In this document: positions 19,943 through 28,261 of the stretch, piece after piece
Layout of the letters: every line of letters starts with the position of its first letter
Numbering within the stretch: position 1 is the first letter of the stretch
Assembly: GCF_015229955.1 (NCBI RefSeq)
Contig: NZ_JAAKYZ010000003.1
Location: 119,875-183,874 of the forward strand
Length of the DNA: 64,000 bases
Direction of reading: 5' to 3'
Origin: Campylobacter concisus
GTDB lineage: Bacteria; Campylobacterota; Campylobacteria; Campylobacterales; Campylobacteraceae
Notes under the pieces: model-generated
The model's database searches: none
Seen by the model: only the letters and a program-made list of their open reading frames with translations
What the model was told of the DNA's origin: nothing
Position numbers and translations under genes: made by a program

Positions 19943-20953
19943 TTGGATAGAATCGTTGAAATCGAAAAAGTAAGCTTTGAAAATGACTTTGAAGTCTCGC
20001 TTAGACCGACAAAATTTGAAGACTACATCGGTCAAGAAAAGATAAAACAAAATTTAGATGTCTTTATAAAAGCAGCCAAAAAGCGAAATGAGTGCCTAGA
20101 TCACGTGCTATTTTACGGCCCTCCAGGACTTGGTAAAACCACCCTTGCTCACATCATCGCAAACGAAATGGGCGTAAGTATCAAAATGACTGCGGCACCG
20201 ATGATAGAAAAGAGTGGCGACCTGGCGGCGATCCTTACAAATTTACAAGAGGGCGACGTGCTTTTTATCGACGAGATCCACCGTCTAAGCCCAGCCATTG
20301 AAGAGGTGCTCTATCCTGCAATGGAGGACTTTAGGCTTGATATCATAATAGGCTCTGGCCCAGCTGCTCAAACTATCAAGATAGATCTGCCAAAATTTAC
20401 ACTTATTGGCGCAACGACGCGTGCTGGCATGATCTCAGCGCCTTTAAGAGACCGCTTTGGGATGGACTTTAGGCTGCAGTTTTATACAAGCAGTGAGCTA
20501 AGCCGTATCGTACAGATCGCATCAGCCAAGCTTGGTAAAGAGTGCGACAAAAACGCCTCTTTAGAGATCGCCAAACGCTCACGTGGCACGCCTAGGATCG
20601 CTCTTAGGCTACTAAAGCGTATCCGCGACTTTGCCGAGGTAAATGACGAGCAAATCATCAGTCACGAGCGTGCAAAAGAGGGACTTAATGCACTTGGTGT
20701 AAATTCGCTTGGATTTGATGAGATGGATATTAGGTATTTAGAAATTTTGATGCAAGCAAGGCGCCGTCCTATGGGGCTTAGCACGATCGCAGCGGCACTT
20801 AGTGAGGACGAGGGCACGGTTGAGGATGTCATCGAGCCATATCTGCTTGCAAATGGCTTTATCGAGCGCACCGCAAAGGGTAGGATCGCAAGTGCGAAGT
20901 GCTTTGAGACCTTTAATATCAAGATCGATATCGAAAAAGGGCTTTTTGAGTAG
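19943..20953 (+). CDS. ruvB: Holliday junction branch-migration ATPase RuvB
   Basis: RuvB is the hexameric motor that drives branch migration with RuvA in recombination repair. Walker [10 protein letters not shown] is near residues 59-67, Walker B is LFIDEIHRL, and the sensor region [18 protein letters not shown] and winged-helix C-terminus are present. The start is TTG at 19943, 5 bases after GAAGGA. The length of 336 residues is standard. Confidence 0.95.
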   Translation: MDRIVEIEKVSFENDFEVSLRPTKFEDYIGQEKIKQNLDVFIKAAKKRNECLDHVLFYGPPGLGKTTLAHIIANEMGVSIKMTAAPMIEKSGDLAAILTNLQEGDVLFIDEIHRLSPAIEEVLYPAMEDFRLDIIIGSGPAAQTIKIDLPKFTLIGATTRAGMISAPLRDRFGMDFRLQFYTSSELSRIVQIASAKLGKECDKNASLEIAKRSRGTPRIALRLLKRIRDFAEVNDEQIISHERAKEGLNALGVNSLGFDEMDIRYLEILMQARRRPMGLSTIAAALSEDEGTVEDVIEPYLLANGFIERTAKGRIASAKCFETFNIKIDIEKGLFE

Positions 20954-20976
20954 CGAAATTTAAATTTGGAGCAAAA

Positions 20977-22056
20977 ATGGGTGAGCCACATCTTTGTCCT
21001 AAGTGCGAGCAAAGGACGATTTACTTTGATGGGATCTGCTATGATTGCAGGCAAAAAGAGAAGCTGGAGTTTTACGAGGGTCTAAGCGAGGACGAGATTA
21101 AAAAGAGGCAGAAAAATATCCTAGCTCACACAGAGGAGATAGGCAAATATGATGAAATTTATAGTGATCTCACATATATTTTCTACCTGCACGGAATTTG
21201 CGACGAGCAGATAATAAGAGAAGTGACCAAAGAGTGTGAATACTACCCATTTGAAATTTATAAAAATGCCACAAGCGACGTGAGAGATGAGCTCATAAAT
21301 AGTCTAAATGGCGCTGAAAATATCGTAAAAATAAATCACATCCTTTGCGCACTTGCCTGGCAGGGCGATGAGGTGGTAAGGGAGCTATTTTTTAAGCTCT
21401 ATAATGCGTCAAAGCCTTGGAAGGCGAAGCTTCATGTTGATATGGACGGATATGCGCAGGTTGCTGGCTGGAGCTTTGATGGCAGTGGCAAGAGAAGAAG
21501 CCTAGTTTTTGATAAGTGTTTTACATGTGAGCCAAGCCAAAATGCAGATGCAAGCATTAAATTTAAAGCACTAAGCGATGAAAAATGTAAATTTTGTAGC
21601 GGCGAGATGCTGGAATTTATCATCAAAAAAGAGAGTCTAAAGCGACTTGGACTAGAGCTAAAAAACGATGCTGTACTTAAATTTTGTCCAACATGCGTTG
21701 GCTTGGTGCAGTATTTTTGCCAAAATGATGGCAATAGCGTGCAAACAGAGATAGTAGGCGAGGGTGATAGCGAAGATTATTTAAGAGATGCTGTGGCAAC
21801 GCTCGATGGGCAAAATTTCGAGCTAGCTAGCGAGGTTTGCGCTCACTACTCATATATGATAGATAGCGAAATTTTGCTTGGTGGATATCCGCAGTGGGAG
21901 CAAGATGCTGAGCATTTAAAATGTCCAAAATGTAGCAAAAGCATGAAATATCTAGCACAAATTCCTCTTGGAAGTCTAGTAGATGGCGAGGGAACTATAT
22001 ATGTTCAAATATGTGATGAATGCGAGATCGTCGGGGCAAATTTTCAGTGCACGTAA
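20977..22056 (+). CDS. Zinc-ribbon protein with DUF1963-like region
   Basis: The 359-residue protein opens with CPKCEQR...GICYDC, a zinc ribbon, and has further CxxC pairs (CKFC, CPTC, CPKC, CDEC). A late motif GGYPQWEQD is characteristic of the DUF1963/YwqG family, whose function is not established. The middle part is mostly helical. It starts 23 bases after ruvB and is probably in the same transcript. Confidence 0.55.
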   Translation: MGEPHLCPKCEQRTIYFDGICYDCRQKEKLEFYEGLSEDEIKKRQKNILAHTEEIGKYDEIYSDLTYIFYLHGICDEQIIREVTKECEYYPFEIYKNATSDVRDELINSLNGAENIVKINHILCALAWQGDEVVRELFFKLYNASKPWKAKLHVDMDGYAQVAGWSFDGSGKRRSLVFDKCFTCEPSQNADASIKFKALSDEKCKFCSGEMLEFIIKKESLKRLGLELKNDAVLKFCPTCVGLVQYFCQNDGNSVQTEIVGEGDSEDYLRDAVATLDGQNFELASEVCAHYSYMIDSEILLGGYPQWEQDAEHLKCPKCSKSMKYLAQIPLGSLVDGEGTIYVQICDECEIVGANFQCT

Positions 22057-22271
22057 AAGGCTAAATTTGTAGGAGCTTTTGAGCTAGAAATTTTGCATAA
22101 AACTATAAATTTATCTAAATTTACTAAGCGCCAGTAGCATGCTAAAAATGTCAAAAGCCTAGCCGCACTTGCTAGCTTTGCAAGCTTGATGGCAAAGAGA
22201 TTGAGCAAATTTGGGAAGCGATGAGTAGCTTTAATAAATTTGCTATAATTACCCCATTTTAAGGGAGCGAG
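22057..22271. promoter_or_regulatory. Intergenic region with promoter of the AI-2E family gene
   Basis: These 215 bases lack a supportable gene. A TATAAT box at 22244-22249 lies 23 bases before the next start codon, and GGGAGCGAG precedes that ATG. Confidence 0.5.
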
Positions 22272-23312
22272 ATGAACAATAGACTATTTTTTGGAATTTT
22301 TGTATTTTGCGCTTTAGCTTTGGTGGTCTATCTTTTTAAACCATATCTGCTTGATATTTTCATCGCAGCACTGCTTGCTGTCGCGGTTTCAAATGTCCAA
22401 ATCGCATTTTTATCGCTCACTAAAAACCGCAAGACGCTTTCATCGGCTCTTACCACATCTGTGCTTCTTTGCTTATTTATCGCCCCACTTCTTTATGCGG
22501 TAGTTGAGATCGCAAAATACGCAGCTGGCTTTGATATAAACAATGTCACAAAGACTATCGAATTTATCAAAAATTATGATTTTAGGATGCCTGAGTCGAT
22601 AAATTTTTTAGAGCCAAAGATAAAAGAATTTATCGGCGGACTTGATATTAAAATGCTTTTTTCTCAACTTGCGACAAACCTTGCAAGTCTAGGTAAGTTA
22701 AGCCTTAAATTTGGCGTTGATATGATTATTATTTTGGTCTTTTTCTTCTTTTGCAATCTTTATGGCAATGAACTAATCAGCTATCTAAAATATGCACTTC
22801 CGCTAAAGCAAGATGACACAGAGTCTATTTTAAGTGAGGTTGGCAACGTGATGAGCGTCGTTTTTTATTCAACCATCGCAAATATGATAATCCAAGGCTT
22901 TTTATTTGCTATTATCACAAGCTTTTACGGCTATGACGGCGTGCTAACTGGCATCTTTTTTAGCTTTGCTTCGCTTATTCCAGTTGTTGGCGGTATTTTA
23001 GCGTGGGGTCCTATTAGTATTTATGAGTTTGCAAATGGCAACATAGCAGCAGCGATAACTATCGCAATTTATACGATCGTAGTGATCTCATTTGCAGCTG
23101 ATACGCTTTTAAAGCCACTTGTTATTAAATTTATAAACTCAAAGCTGGTTAAAATACCAACAAAGATAAATGAGCTTCTTATATTCTTTGCGATGCTTGC
23201 AGGTATCACGACATTTGGGTTTTGGGGCGTGATCCTTGGACCAGCGATCGTGACATTTTTTATCTCGACTATCAAGCTTTATACGCTTTTAAGAGAGAGA
23301 AATTTCGTATAA
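22272..23312 (+). CDS. AI-2E family transporter (UPF0118)
   Basis: The 346-residue polytopic protein shows the AI-2E/UPF0118 layout: paired spans at the N-terminus, a soluble segment around residues 90-140, then about five spans with LIPVVGGILAWGP and the C-terminal FGFWGVILGPAIVTF. Members include TqsA and Na+/H+ antiporters, so the substrate here is unknown. It has a GGGAGCGAG ribosome site. Confidence 0.82.
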   Translation: MNNRLFFGIFVFCALALVVYLFKPYLLDIFIAALLAVAVSNVQIAFLSLTKNRKTLSSALTTSVLLCLFIAPLLYAVVEIAKYAAGFDINNVTKTIEFIKNYDFRMPESINFLEPKIKEFIGGLDIKMLFSQLATNLASLGKLSLKFGVDMIIILVFFFFCNLYGNELISYLKYALPLKQDDTESILSEVGNVMSVVFYSTIANMIIQGFLFAIITSFYGYDGVLTGIFFSFASLIPVVGGILAWGPISIYEFANGNIAAAITIAIYTIVVISFAADTLLKPLVIKFINSKLVKIPTKINELLIFFAMLAGITTFGFWGVILGPAIVTFFISTIKLYTLLRERNFV

Positions 23313-23325
23313 AATAGGAATAAAT

Positions 23326-23697
23326 ATGATCTATGAAGATAAATTTATAAAAATCGAGCGTGAAGACAATGAGCTTCCATGGATAAAAATTTTTACCATT
23401 AAGCCATTTCGTGAGCTAAGTGATTGCGACGAAGCGAGTAGGGCAAGACTGTTTGAAGCGATGCTTATAAGTGAAAAGGCGATGCTTGAATTTTATAAAC
23501 CAACTAAGATAAATATTGCTAGTTTTGGTAACTACGTGCCACACGTGCATATTCATGTTATTGCTAGATTTAGTAATGACGCATTTTTCCCAGATAGCGT
23601 TTGGGCTAATCCAAAAAGAAAAAGCGAGCTTGCGTTGCCAGAATTTGATAAATTTGCAAAATTTTTAGAAGAAAAGTTAAGGGCTATTTTTGAATAA
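23326..23697 (+). CDS. HIT family hydrolase
   Basis: The 123-residue protein has the histidine-triad motif HVHIHVIAR (residues ~73-81), the catalytic site of nucleotide-phosphoramidate hydrolases. It is short but complete for the family. It lies 13 bases after the AI-2E gene and overlaps the next gene by 8 bases. Confidence 0.8.
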   Translation: MIYEDKFIKIEREDNELPWIKIFTIKPFRELSDCDEASRARLFEAMLISEKAMLEFYKPTKINIASFGNYVPHVHIHVIARFSNDAFFPDSVWANPKRKSELALPEFDKFAKFLEEKLRAIFE

Positions 23698-24577
23698 ATA
23701 TAAAAAATATCTTAATTTCTATATCGTTTTTATCTTTATCGTAGTACTTGGAGGGCTTTTTTACTTCCTTTACAGCTCTTATATGGCTGAAAAGATGCAA
23801 AATAATATGCGAGTCTTTTTTGATTACCAGGTAAAACAGCTTAATAAAAGTATAGATGATGAGAAATTTTCATCAATGGCGATCTCTATCTTGCTTGCTC
23901 AAAATGAGTCTATACAAATGTGCTTGCTAGGTCAAAGCCGCGATGAATGCATAAAAAATATCGAAAATTTAACCAAAACCCTTGGTGCAGCTTCGATGTA
24001 TAACAATATTAAGCTTCACATTTATGATAAAGATCTAAAAAGCTATGTAAGGAGCTGGGATCTAAACAGATATGGCGATATGATCGCTAGTAGTAGGTTT
24101 TTAGTGCAAGAGTCAAGGCATCAAAACAAGCCCATGGTCGGCATCGAGGCGTGGTATGCTGGAACGCATATAAGGGCTGTCTCAAACGTAATACGTGATG
24201 GTAAAATTATTGGCAACATCGAGGTTTTGTTAAATTTTGACTCACTTGGAAATTATTTTAAAAAGCAAGGAATTGATCTATTTGTTCTTTTGGCAAAAGA
24301 TAAGATGCCTTCACGTAAAAGCATTCCAAGTGATCAAATTTTAAATGATTATTACATCGAAAATTTAAGCAGTGCAAATTTAAATATAGTAGGTTTTTTG
24401 CGTGATATTAATTTCAAAGAATATGAATTTTACGTTTATAAAACACACTACTTTTGCGTGGTGCCACTAATAGACGCTAGCAACACGCAGATAGGTTACT
24501 ACGTGCTTCATGTAAATACCAATGAAAAAGAGCGAAATATTTCACAAAATTATTTCGAGTCAGAAGAGCTTTTTTAA
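23690..24577 (+). CDS. Membrane-anchored Cache-type sensor without output domain
   Basis: The TTG start overlaps the HIT gene and gives 295 residues: one N-terminal span (residues ~8-29), then a periplasmic region resembling a double Cache sensor of chemoreceptors (FFDYQVKQLNKSI..., LHIYDKDLKSYVRSWD, VSNVIRDGKIIGNIEV). No methyl-accepting, kinase or GGDEF domain follows, so any signal must pass through a partner. It is the last host gene before the prophage. Confidence 0.65.
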   Translation: MNKYKKYLNFYIVFIFIVVLGGLFYFLYSSYMAEKMQNNMRVFFDYQVKQLNKSIDDEKFSSMAISILLAQNESIQMCLLGQSRDECIKNIENLTKTLGAASMYNNIKLHIYDKDLKSYVRSWDLNRYGDMIASSRFLVQESRHQNKPMVGIEAWYAGTHIRAVSNVIRDGKIIGNIEVLLNFDSLGNYFKKQGIDLFVLLAKDKMPSRKSIPSDQILNDYYIENLSSANLNIVGFLRDINFKEYEFYVYKTHYFCVVPLIDASNTQIGYYVLHVNTNEKERNISQNYFESEELF

Positions 24578-24618
24578 TTTAAGCTATTTAATAAAATTTT
24601 TATTTGTATTTTAGATAG

Positions 24619-24636
24619 AAATGGTGGAAGCGAGGG
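24619..24636. other. attL, left prophage attachment repeat
   Basis: These 18 bases (AAATGGTGGAAGCGAGGG) are identical to 60865-60882, which is the 3' end of tmRNA on the minus strand. The left copy carries only the terminal bases of tmRNA, so it is the displaced end. The pair defines a prophage of about 36.2 kb. Confidence 0.9.
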
Positions 24637-24697
24637 CTACCATATTTAAAATAAATATACCTATAATAGAGGATATTAGAAAGATTTTTTATTTTTA

Positions 24698-24720
24698 ATA
24701 TCCGTAAAAATATCCGTTTA
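24698..24720. repeat. Candidate integrase arm-type sites, left
   Basis: ATATCCGTAAAAA (24698-24710) is followed by ATATCCGTTTA (24710-24720). The same word occurs beside attR at 60679-60692 (inverted) and 60724-60735. Short repeats on both sides of the core are typical of tyrosine-integrase arm sites. Confidence 0.5.
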
Positions 24721-24745
24721 TTTTTTATCGTATAACTTTATAAAA

Positions 24746-24755
24746 TTTAGGAAAA
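24746..24755 (+). promoter_or_regulatory. TTTAGGAAAA element upstream of terL
   Basis: This is the weakest member of a repeated element found before several late genes (28208, 30004, 39676, 59265). It lies about 40 bases upstream of the terL start in AT-rich DNA with TATAAC and TATAAA words. A late-promoter role is inference. Confidence 0.35.
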
Positions 24756-24794
24756 TATTATCTACCCTTTTTAATTAAAAAAAGAGGATAACAA

Positions 24795-26354
24795 ATGAAC
24801 CTATCTCCTGAACTATATCTAAAATTTGCCAAAGATATCGAACCTGAAATTTTTGAAAACAAGACACCTAAATTCCATTTAGAAATAATCCGTTTTATTG
24901 ACAGCGAAGGTCAGTATAAAGCTATAGCAGTATTTCGTGGTGCTGGTAAGACTACTTTATTAAATAAAATTTACGTATTAAGTCGCCTATATTTTGCTAC
25001 CGAACCCTTTATTATGATCGTTTCGGCCAACGAGGACAAGGCGACAGCATTTTTGGAGGCGATCAAAGGGAGTATCGACAAGGCAGCTACTAAAGGCTAT
25101 GCCATAGCTCGTGGTAAAGCTTGGAATAAAGGATTTATTGAGGTTATCGTAAATCAAGGCATGAAAGATGAAGACGGCAAAAGTATAGAGAAAAAATGCT
25201 ACGTCGTCTCTCTCTCGGCTGGGCAAGATCCTCGTGGTATGAATATCGACAACATGCGTCCAACATTGCTGATTATAGACGACCTGGAGAGTAAGGTCGG
25301 CAGATACCCCATCGATTCAAACGCCAACCGCCAAAAGCTTCGCAGTTGGTTTTATGCGGACTTGCTCCCTACTCTGCATCCTACGCGTGGCAAGGCCGTG
25401 ATACTTGGCACGATATTACATGAAGATAGCATTCTAAACAATATCGTAAACAATACGGAAGAGATGGATGCCAAACAAGACTGGACTTACATAAAAATTC
25501 CTATCATCAGAAATGGGACAAGTTCATGGCCGTCTCGCTTTTCGATGGATAAAATCAAAAAAATACAAAGCACCCTAGTCTCAAAAGGGCTAGCAAATGA
25601 ATTTTATCAAGAGTATATGTGTGCTGCGATAGATCCACAAAAAGCTATCTTTAAGCGTGAGTATTTTAGATATTTTAAGGGTGTCGAATATAGGGCTGAC
25701 GAACCTTTTACGACCGTTACCGTAACCGACGGTATAAATAAGCAAGAGCTAAAAATCAGGCGAGCAAATAAGATAGAGCTAGAAAATTGGGAGAAAATTT
25801 GGCTAAAAGAGTGCCAAATTTATACCGTGGCTGACATATCAAGTGGAAAAGGTAGGGATCAGACCGCCTACGTCACCTTTGCAATAGATAGGCAAAATAG
25901 GCTTTTTATCATCGACATCACGAGCGGGTACTTTACACCGTTTGAGCGAAGCCTACGGATAATCGAAATTTACCTTACCTTTAATCCCGCGCGCATCGGC
26001 ATAGAAAAGGCCGGCATGCAAAACGACTTTTTCTACACGATCGATACTATTCAAAAATTAACGGGCGTAAATTTGCCAATAGATCCGCTTAGTCACGGCG
26101 GCAACTCCAAGAATAAACGTATCTCAAATTTAGAGCCCTACTACCGTACAAGACAAATTTATCATAATGCAAATTTAAACGCTACGGATGAACTTGAGGC
26201 GCAGCTGCTGGGATTTGACCCAGAGACAGAGAGTAAGAGTGACGACATCATGGATGCGGCCGCATATATCTTGCAATATATCGCTGGGCGATTTTTTGAC
26301 GAGAGCTATGATGAAATTTATGATGAATATACAGAGGAAGAGAGCTGGGTGTGA
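24795..26354 (+). CDS. Phage terminase large subunit
   Basis: TerL is the ATP-driven motor and nuclease that cuts and packages phage DNA. The 519 residues carry Walker A FRGAGKTT (48-54), Walker B LLIIDDLE, and a C-terminal RNase H-like nuclease beginning VADISSGKGRDQTAYV, with a later Asp in SDDIMDAAAY. The start has a good site (AGAGGA). It is the first rightward gene after attL. The small subunit is not adjacent (see 50866). Confidence 0.88.
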   Translation: MNLSPELYLKFAKDIEPEIFENKTPKFHLEIIRFIDSEGQYKAIAVFRGAGKTTLLNKIYVLSRLYFATEPFIMIVSANEDKATAFLEAIKGSIDKAATKGYAIARGKAWNKGFIEVIVNQGMKDEDGKSIEKKCYVVSLSAGQDPRGMNIDNMRPTLLIIDDLESKVGRYPIDSNANRQKLRSWFYADLLPTLHPTRGKAVILGTILHEDSILNNIVNNTEEMDAKQDWTYIKIPIIRNGTSSWPSRFSMDKIKKIQSTLVSKGLANEFYQEYMCAAIDPQKAIFKREYFRYFKGVEYRADEPFTTVTVTDGINKQELKIRRANKIELENWEKIWLKECQIYTVADISSGKGRDQTAYVTFAIDRQNRLFIIDITSGYFTPFERSLRIIEIYLTFNPARIGIEKAGMQNDFFYTIDTIQKLTGVNLPIDPLSHGGNSKNKRISNLEPYYRTRQIYHNANLNATDELEAQLLGFDPETESKSDDIMDAAAYILQYIAGRFFDESYDEIYDEYTEEESWV

Positions 26355-26426
26355 AAATAAATATAAACAAAAAAATAGTTTATATCTATGTTATAATTTT
26401 ATTACGGACAATAAAAAGGTGTATAG

Positions 26427-27563
26427 ATGTTAATAAGCTTTGGTGTATCTGGATATAGATCTATAAATGAGAAGGTAGAGATAAATTTTGATGTTTATAA
26501 AAACCAGCGAATAAAAGGGACGAAGTATGAGCCAAATTATTTTTTAGATAGAAAAATAAAACTTGCTAAAAGTGTAGTCCTTTTTGGTGATAATGCAGCA
26601 GGCAAAAGTAATGTTTTGAAGGCCATTGGTTCTTTCAAAAGAATAGTAGCTAGAGGCATTAATCTTGATATAGAGACCAAAAATATAAACAATAAATCAG
26701 ATAAAACATCTTATGAGACAGAATTTTTAATAGATAACGATATATATGAATACAATTTAACTTTAAATAAAAATGGCGTAGTAAGTGAAAAATTGATTAA
26801 GAATGATACGATTATATATGATTTTAAAGACAATAAACTAACGTTTGAAAAACATCCAGCTATTGGAGATATATTATCAGTTCAATCAAAGGAGATAATT
26901 TTAAAAAAGATAGAGGACAACAAAATACCAGAAATAGATAACTTTTTGCAAGGGTGTGTCGTAGGATCGGCTGAAAGTAAAATTTATAGAACATATAGAG
27001 TACTTGGCACAATGCTCAGAAATAGAAGTTATTTTTCTGCTACTATAGTCCCATTTCCTACTTTTGCTAAAGACCAGATAGAGAGTAATCGCGATATTTT
27101 TTTAAAAATACTTAAAATTTTAGATAAGAGTATAGAAAATTATATCTTTTCCAAAATAGATGAAAATAGATACTGCATGATTTTAAAAAGAGACAATAGA
27201 GATTTTCCTGTTGAAGAAGAGAGCAATGGAATTAAAAAAATCATATCCATATTGCCATCTTTATTGTCTGAAGATAAAAACGATATGATATTTGTTATAG
27301 ATGAACTTGATAGCTCTATAAGCACAAAAGCCTTAATAAGAATTTTAAATGGGGTTATTAACTCGTCAGAAAATAAAAAAGCGCAATTTATCTTAAGCTC
27401 GCACAATCCAATGATATTTGATACATCGTTTCTTAATCCATCTCAGTTATATATAGTATCTAAAGAAAACTGCGATACAAAAGTAACATGTTTAGATCAG
27501 TTTGAACCTATAAGTTATAGAAGAAAAGCTTACCTAAACTATCTTAGGGGCGATTATGAGTAG
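26427..27563 (+). CDS. AAA15-type ATPase, AbiLi/RloA-like
   Basis: The 378-residue ATPase belongs to the OLD/SMC-like AAA15 group. Walker A is GDNAAGKS (54-61), Walker B is MIFVIDELDSSI and the switch His is LSSHNP. It overlaps the next gene by 8 bases. An ATPase of this type followed by an RloB-type Toprim protein matches the AbiL abortive-infection pair and the RloA/RloB pair named from Campylobacter jejuni restriction loci. It is AT-rich and lies between terL and portal, unlike the rest of the late operon. A defence role is inference. Confidence 0.75.
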   Translation: MLISFGVSGYRSINEKVEINFDVYKNQRIKGTKYEPNYFLDRKIKLAKSVVLFGDNAAGKSNVLKAIGSFKRIVARGINLDIETKNINNKSDKTSYETEFLIDNDIYEYNLTLNKNGVVSEKLIKNDTIIYDFKDNKLTFEKHPAIGDILSVQSKEIILKKIEDNKIPEIDNFLQGCVVGSAESKIYRTYRVLGTMLRNRSYFSATIVPFPTFAKDQIESNRDIFLKILKILDKSIENYIFSKIDENRYCMILKRDNRDFPVEEESNGIKKIISILPSLLSEDKNDMIFVIDELDSSISTKALIRILNGVINSSENKKAQFILSSHNPMIFDTSFLNPSQLYIVSKENCDTKVTCLDQFEPISYRRKAYLNYLRGDYE

Positions 27564-28182
27564 GCGCAAAACTAAACTTTGTAAAAATTTAAGTGCTAGT
27601 ATTAAAATTATAGTTTTAGTAGAAGGGCAAACAGAAAAGAATTATTTAAAAGAGTTGAAAAATAAATTATTAGATAGTAGTTTTAAGCTAGATATAGAAA
27701 ATATATGCAATGGCAACTATGCATCTTTTTTAAATAAGATAGCTGAATATAGGGGGATAGATACTCCTATATTAGTAATTGTTGATCTGGATAGAGCAGC
27801 GAATAATAAAGTAGAATTAAGTTATCTAGAAGAGTTAATAGATAAGCTTGTAAAGATTAACAAGCAAAACAATATTTTTTTAACATATCCAGAGTTTGAA
27901 ACATTTTTGTCTGCTCATTTTGATCCATTTTGTAATGACCTTAGGGGTAGACTTGGGTTTATAAATAGTGACGAGATAAAATCTAGACCAGATATCCTTA
28001 ATAAAATAGAACAACATGGCGGAGATTTTGAAAATACAAAGAAGCATTTTAACAATAATAATCTTTTTTGTTATAAAAAAGATTTCTCGGCTGCCTTAAT
28101 TGATAAAAATCATATTATGAAAAGGCAATCAACTCTCATAAATTTTATAGATTACTGTAATAAAATTAAAGAGTCTCGTTAA
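27556..28182 (+). CDS. RloB/AbiLii-like Toprim nuclease partner
   Basis: The 208-residue protein fits the RloB family. Near the N-terminus is the Toprim-like glutamate motif LVEGQTEKNYL (Glu23), then the acidic motif VIVDLDR (Asp77, Asp79), and a central YPEFETFL. Toprim effectors in related two-gene systems cleave nucleic acid or tRNA when released or activated by the ATPase. Translation is coupled to the upstream ATPase. The gene ends 26 bases before the repeated element at 28208. Confidence 0.72.
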   Translation: MSRRKTKLCKNLSASIKIIVLVEGQTEKNYLKELKNKLLDSSFKLDIENICNGNYASFLNKIAEYRGIDTPILVIVDLDRAANNKVELSYLEELIDKLVKINKQNNIFLTYPEFETFLSAHFDPFCNDLRGRLGFINSDEIKSRPDILNKIEQHGGDFENTKKHFNNNNLFCYKKDFSAALIDKNHIMKRQSTLINFIDYCNKIKESR

Positions 28183-28207
28183 AAATCTCATTAAAATAGT
28201 TTTATAC

Positions 28208-28261
28208 GTTTTTTAGGAAAACCATAGATTAGACTACACGTAAAAAACGGAGTAGTCTATG
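28208..28261 (+). promoter_or_regulatory. GTTTTTTAGGAAA element plus hairpin over portal start
   Basis: GTTTTTTAGGAAA (28208-28220) is followed by a hairpin. The outer stem pairs TAGACTAC (28230-28237) with GTAGTCTA (28252-28259) and the inner stem pairs CGT (28239-28241) with ACG (28247-28249), with five A in the loop. The ribosome site GGAG (28249-28252) and the A of the start codon are inside the fold. A diverged copy at 59265-59320 keeps the shape with a different stem. Translational control is inferred. Confidence 0.6.

Noticed and set aside
26427..28182. Retron or PARIS system
   Set aside because: No reverse transcriptase or msr/msd is seen, and the second protein matches RloB rather than the DUF4435-type AriB of PARIS.
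28208..28220. Sigma-54 or sigma-28 promoter reading of GTTTTTTAGGAAA
   Set aside because: The GG-N10-GC spacing of sigma-54 and the CGATA-type box of sigma-28 are both absent.
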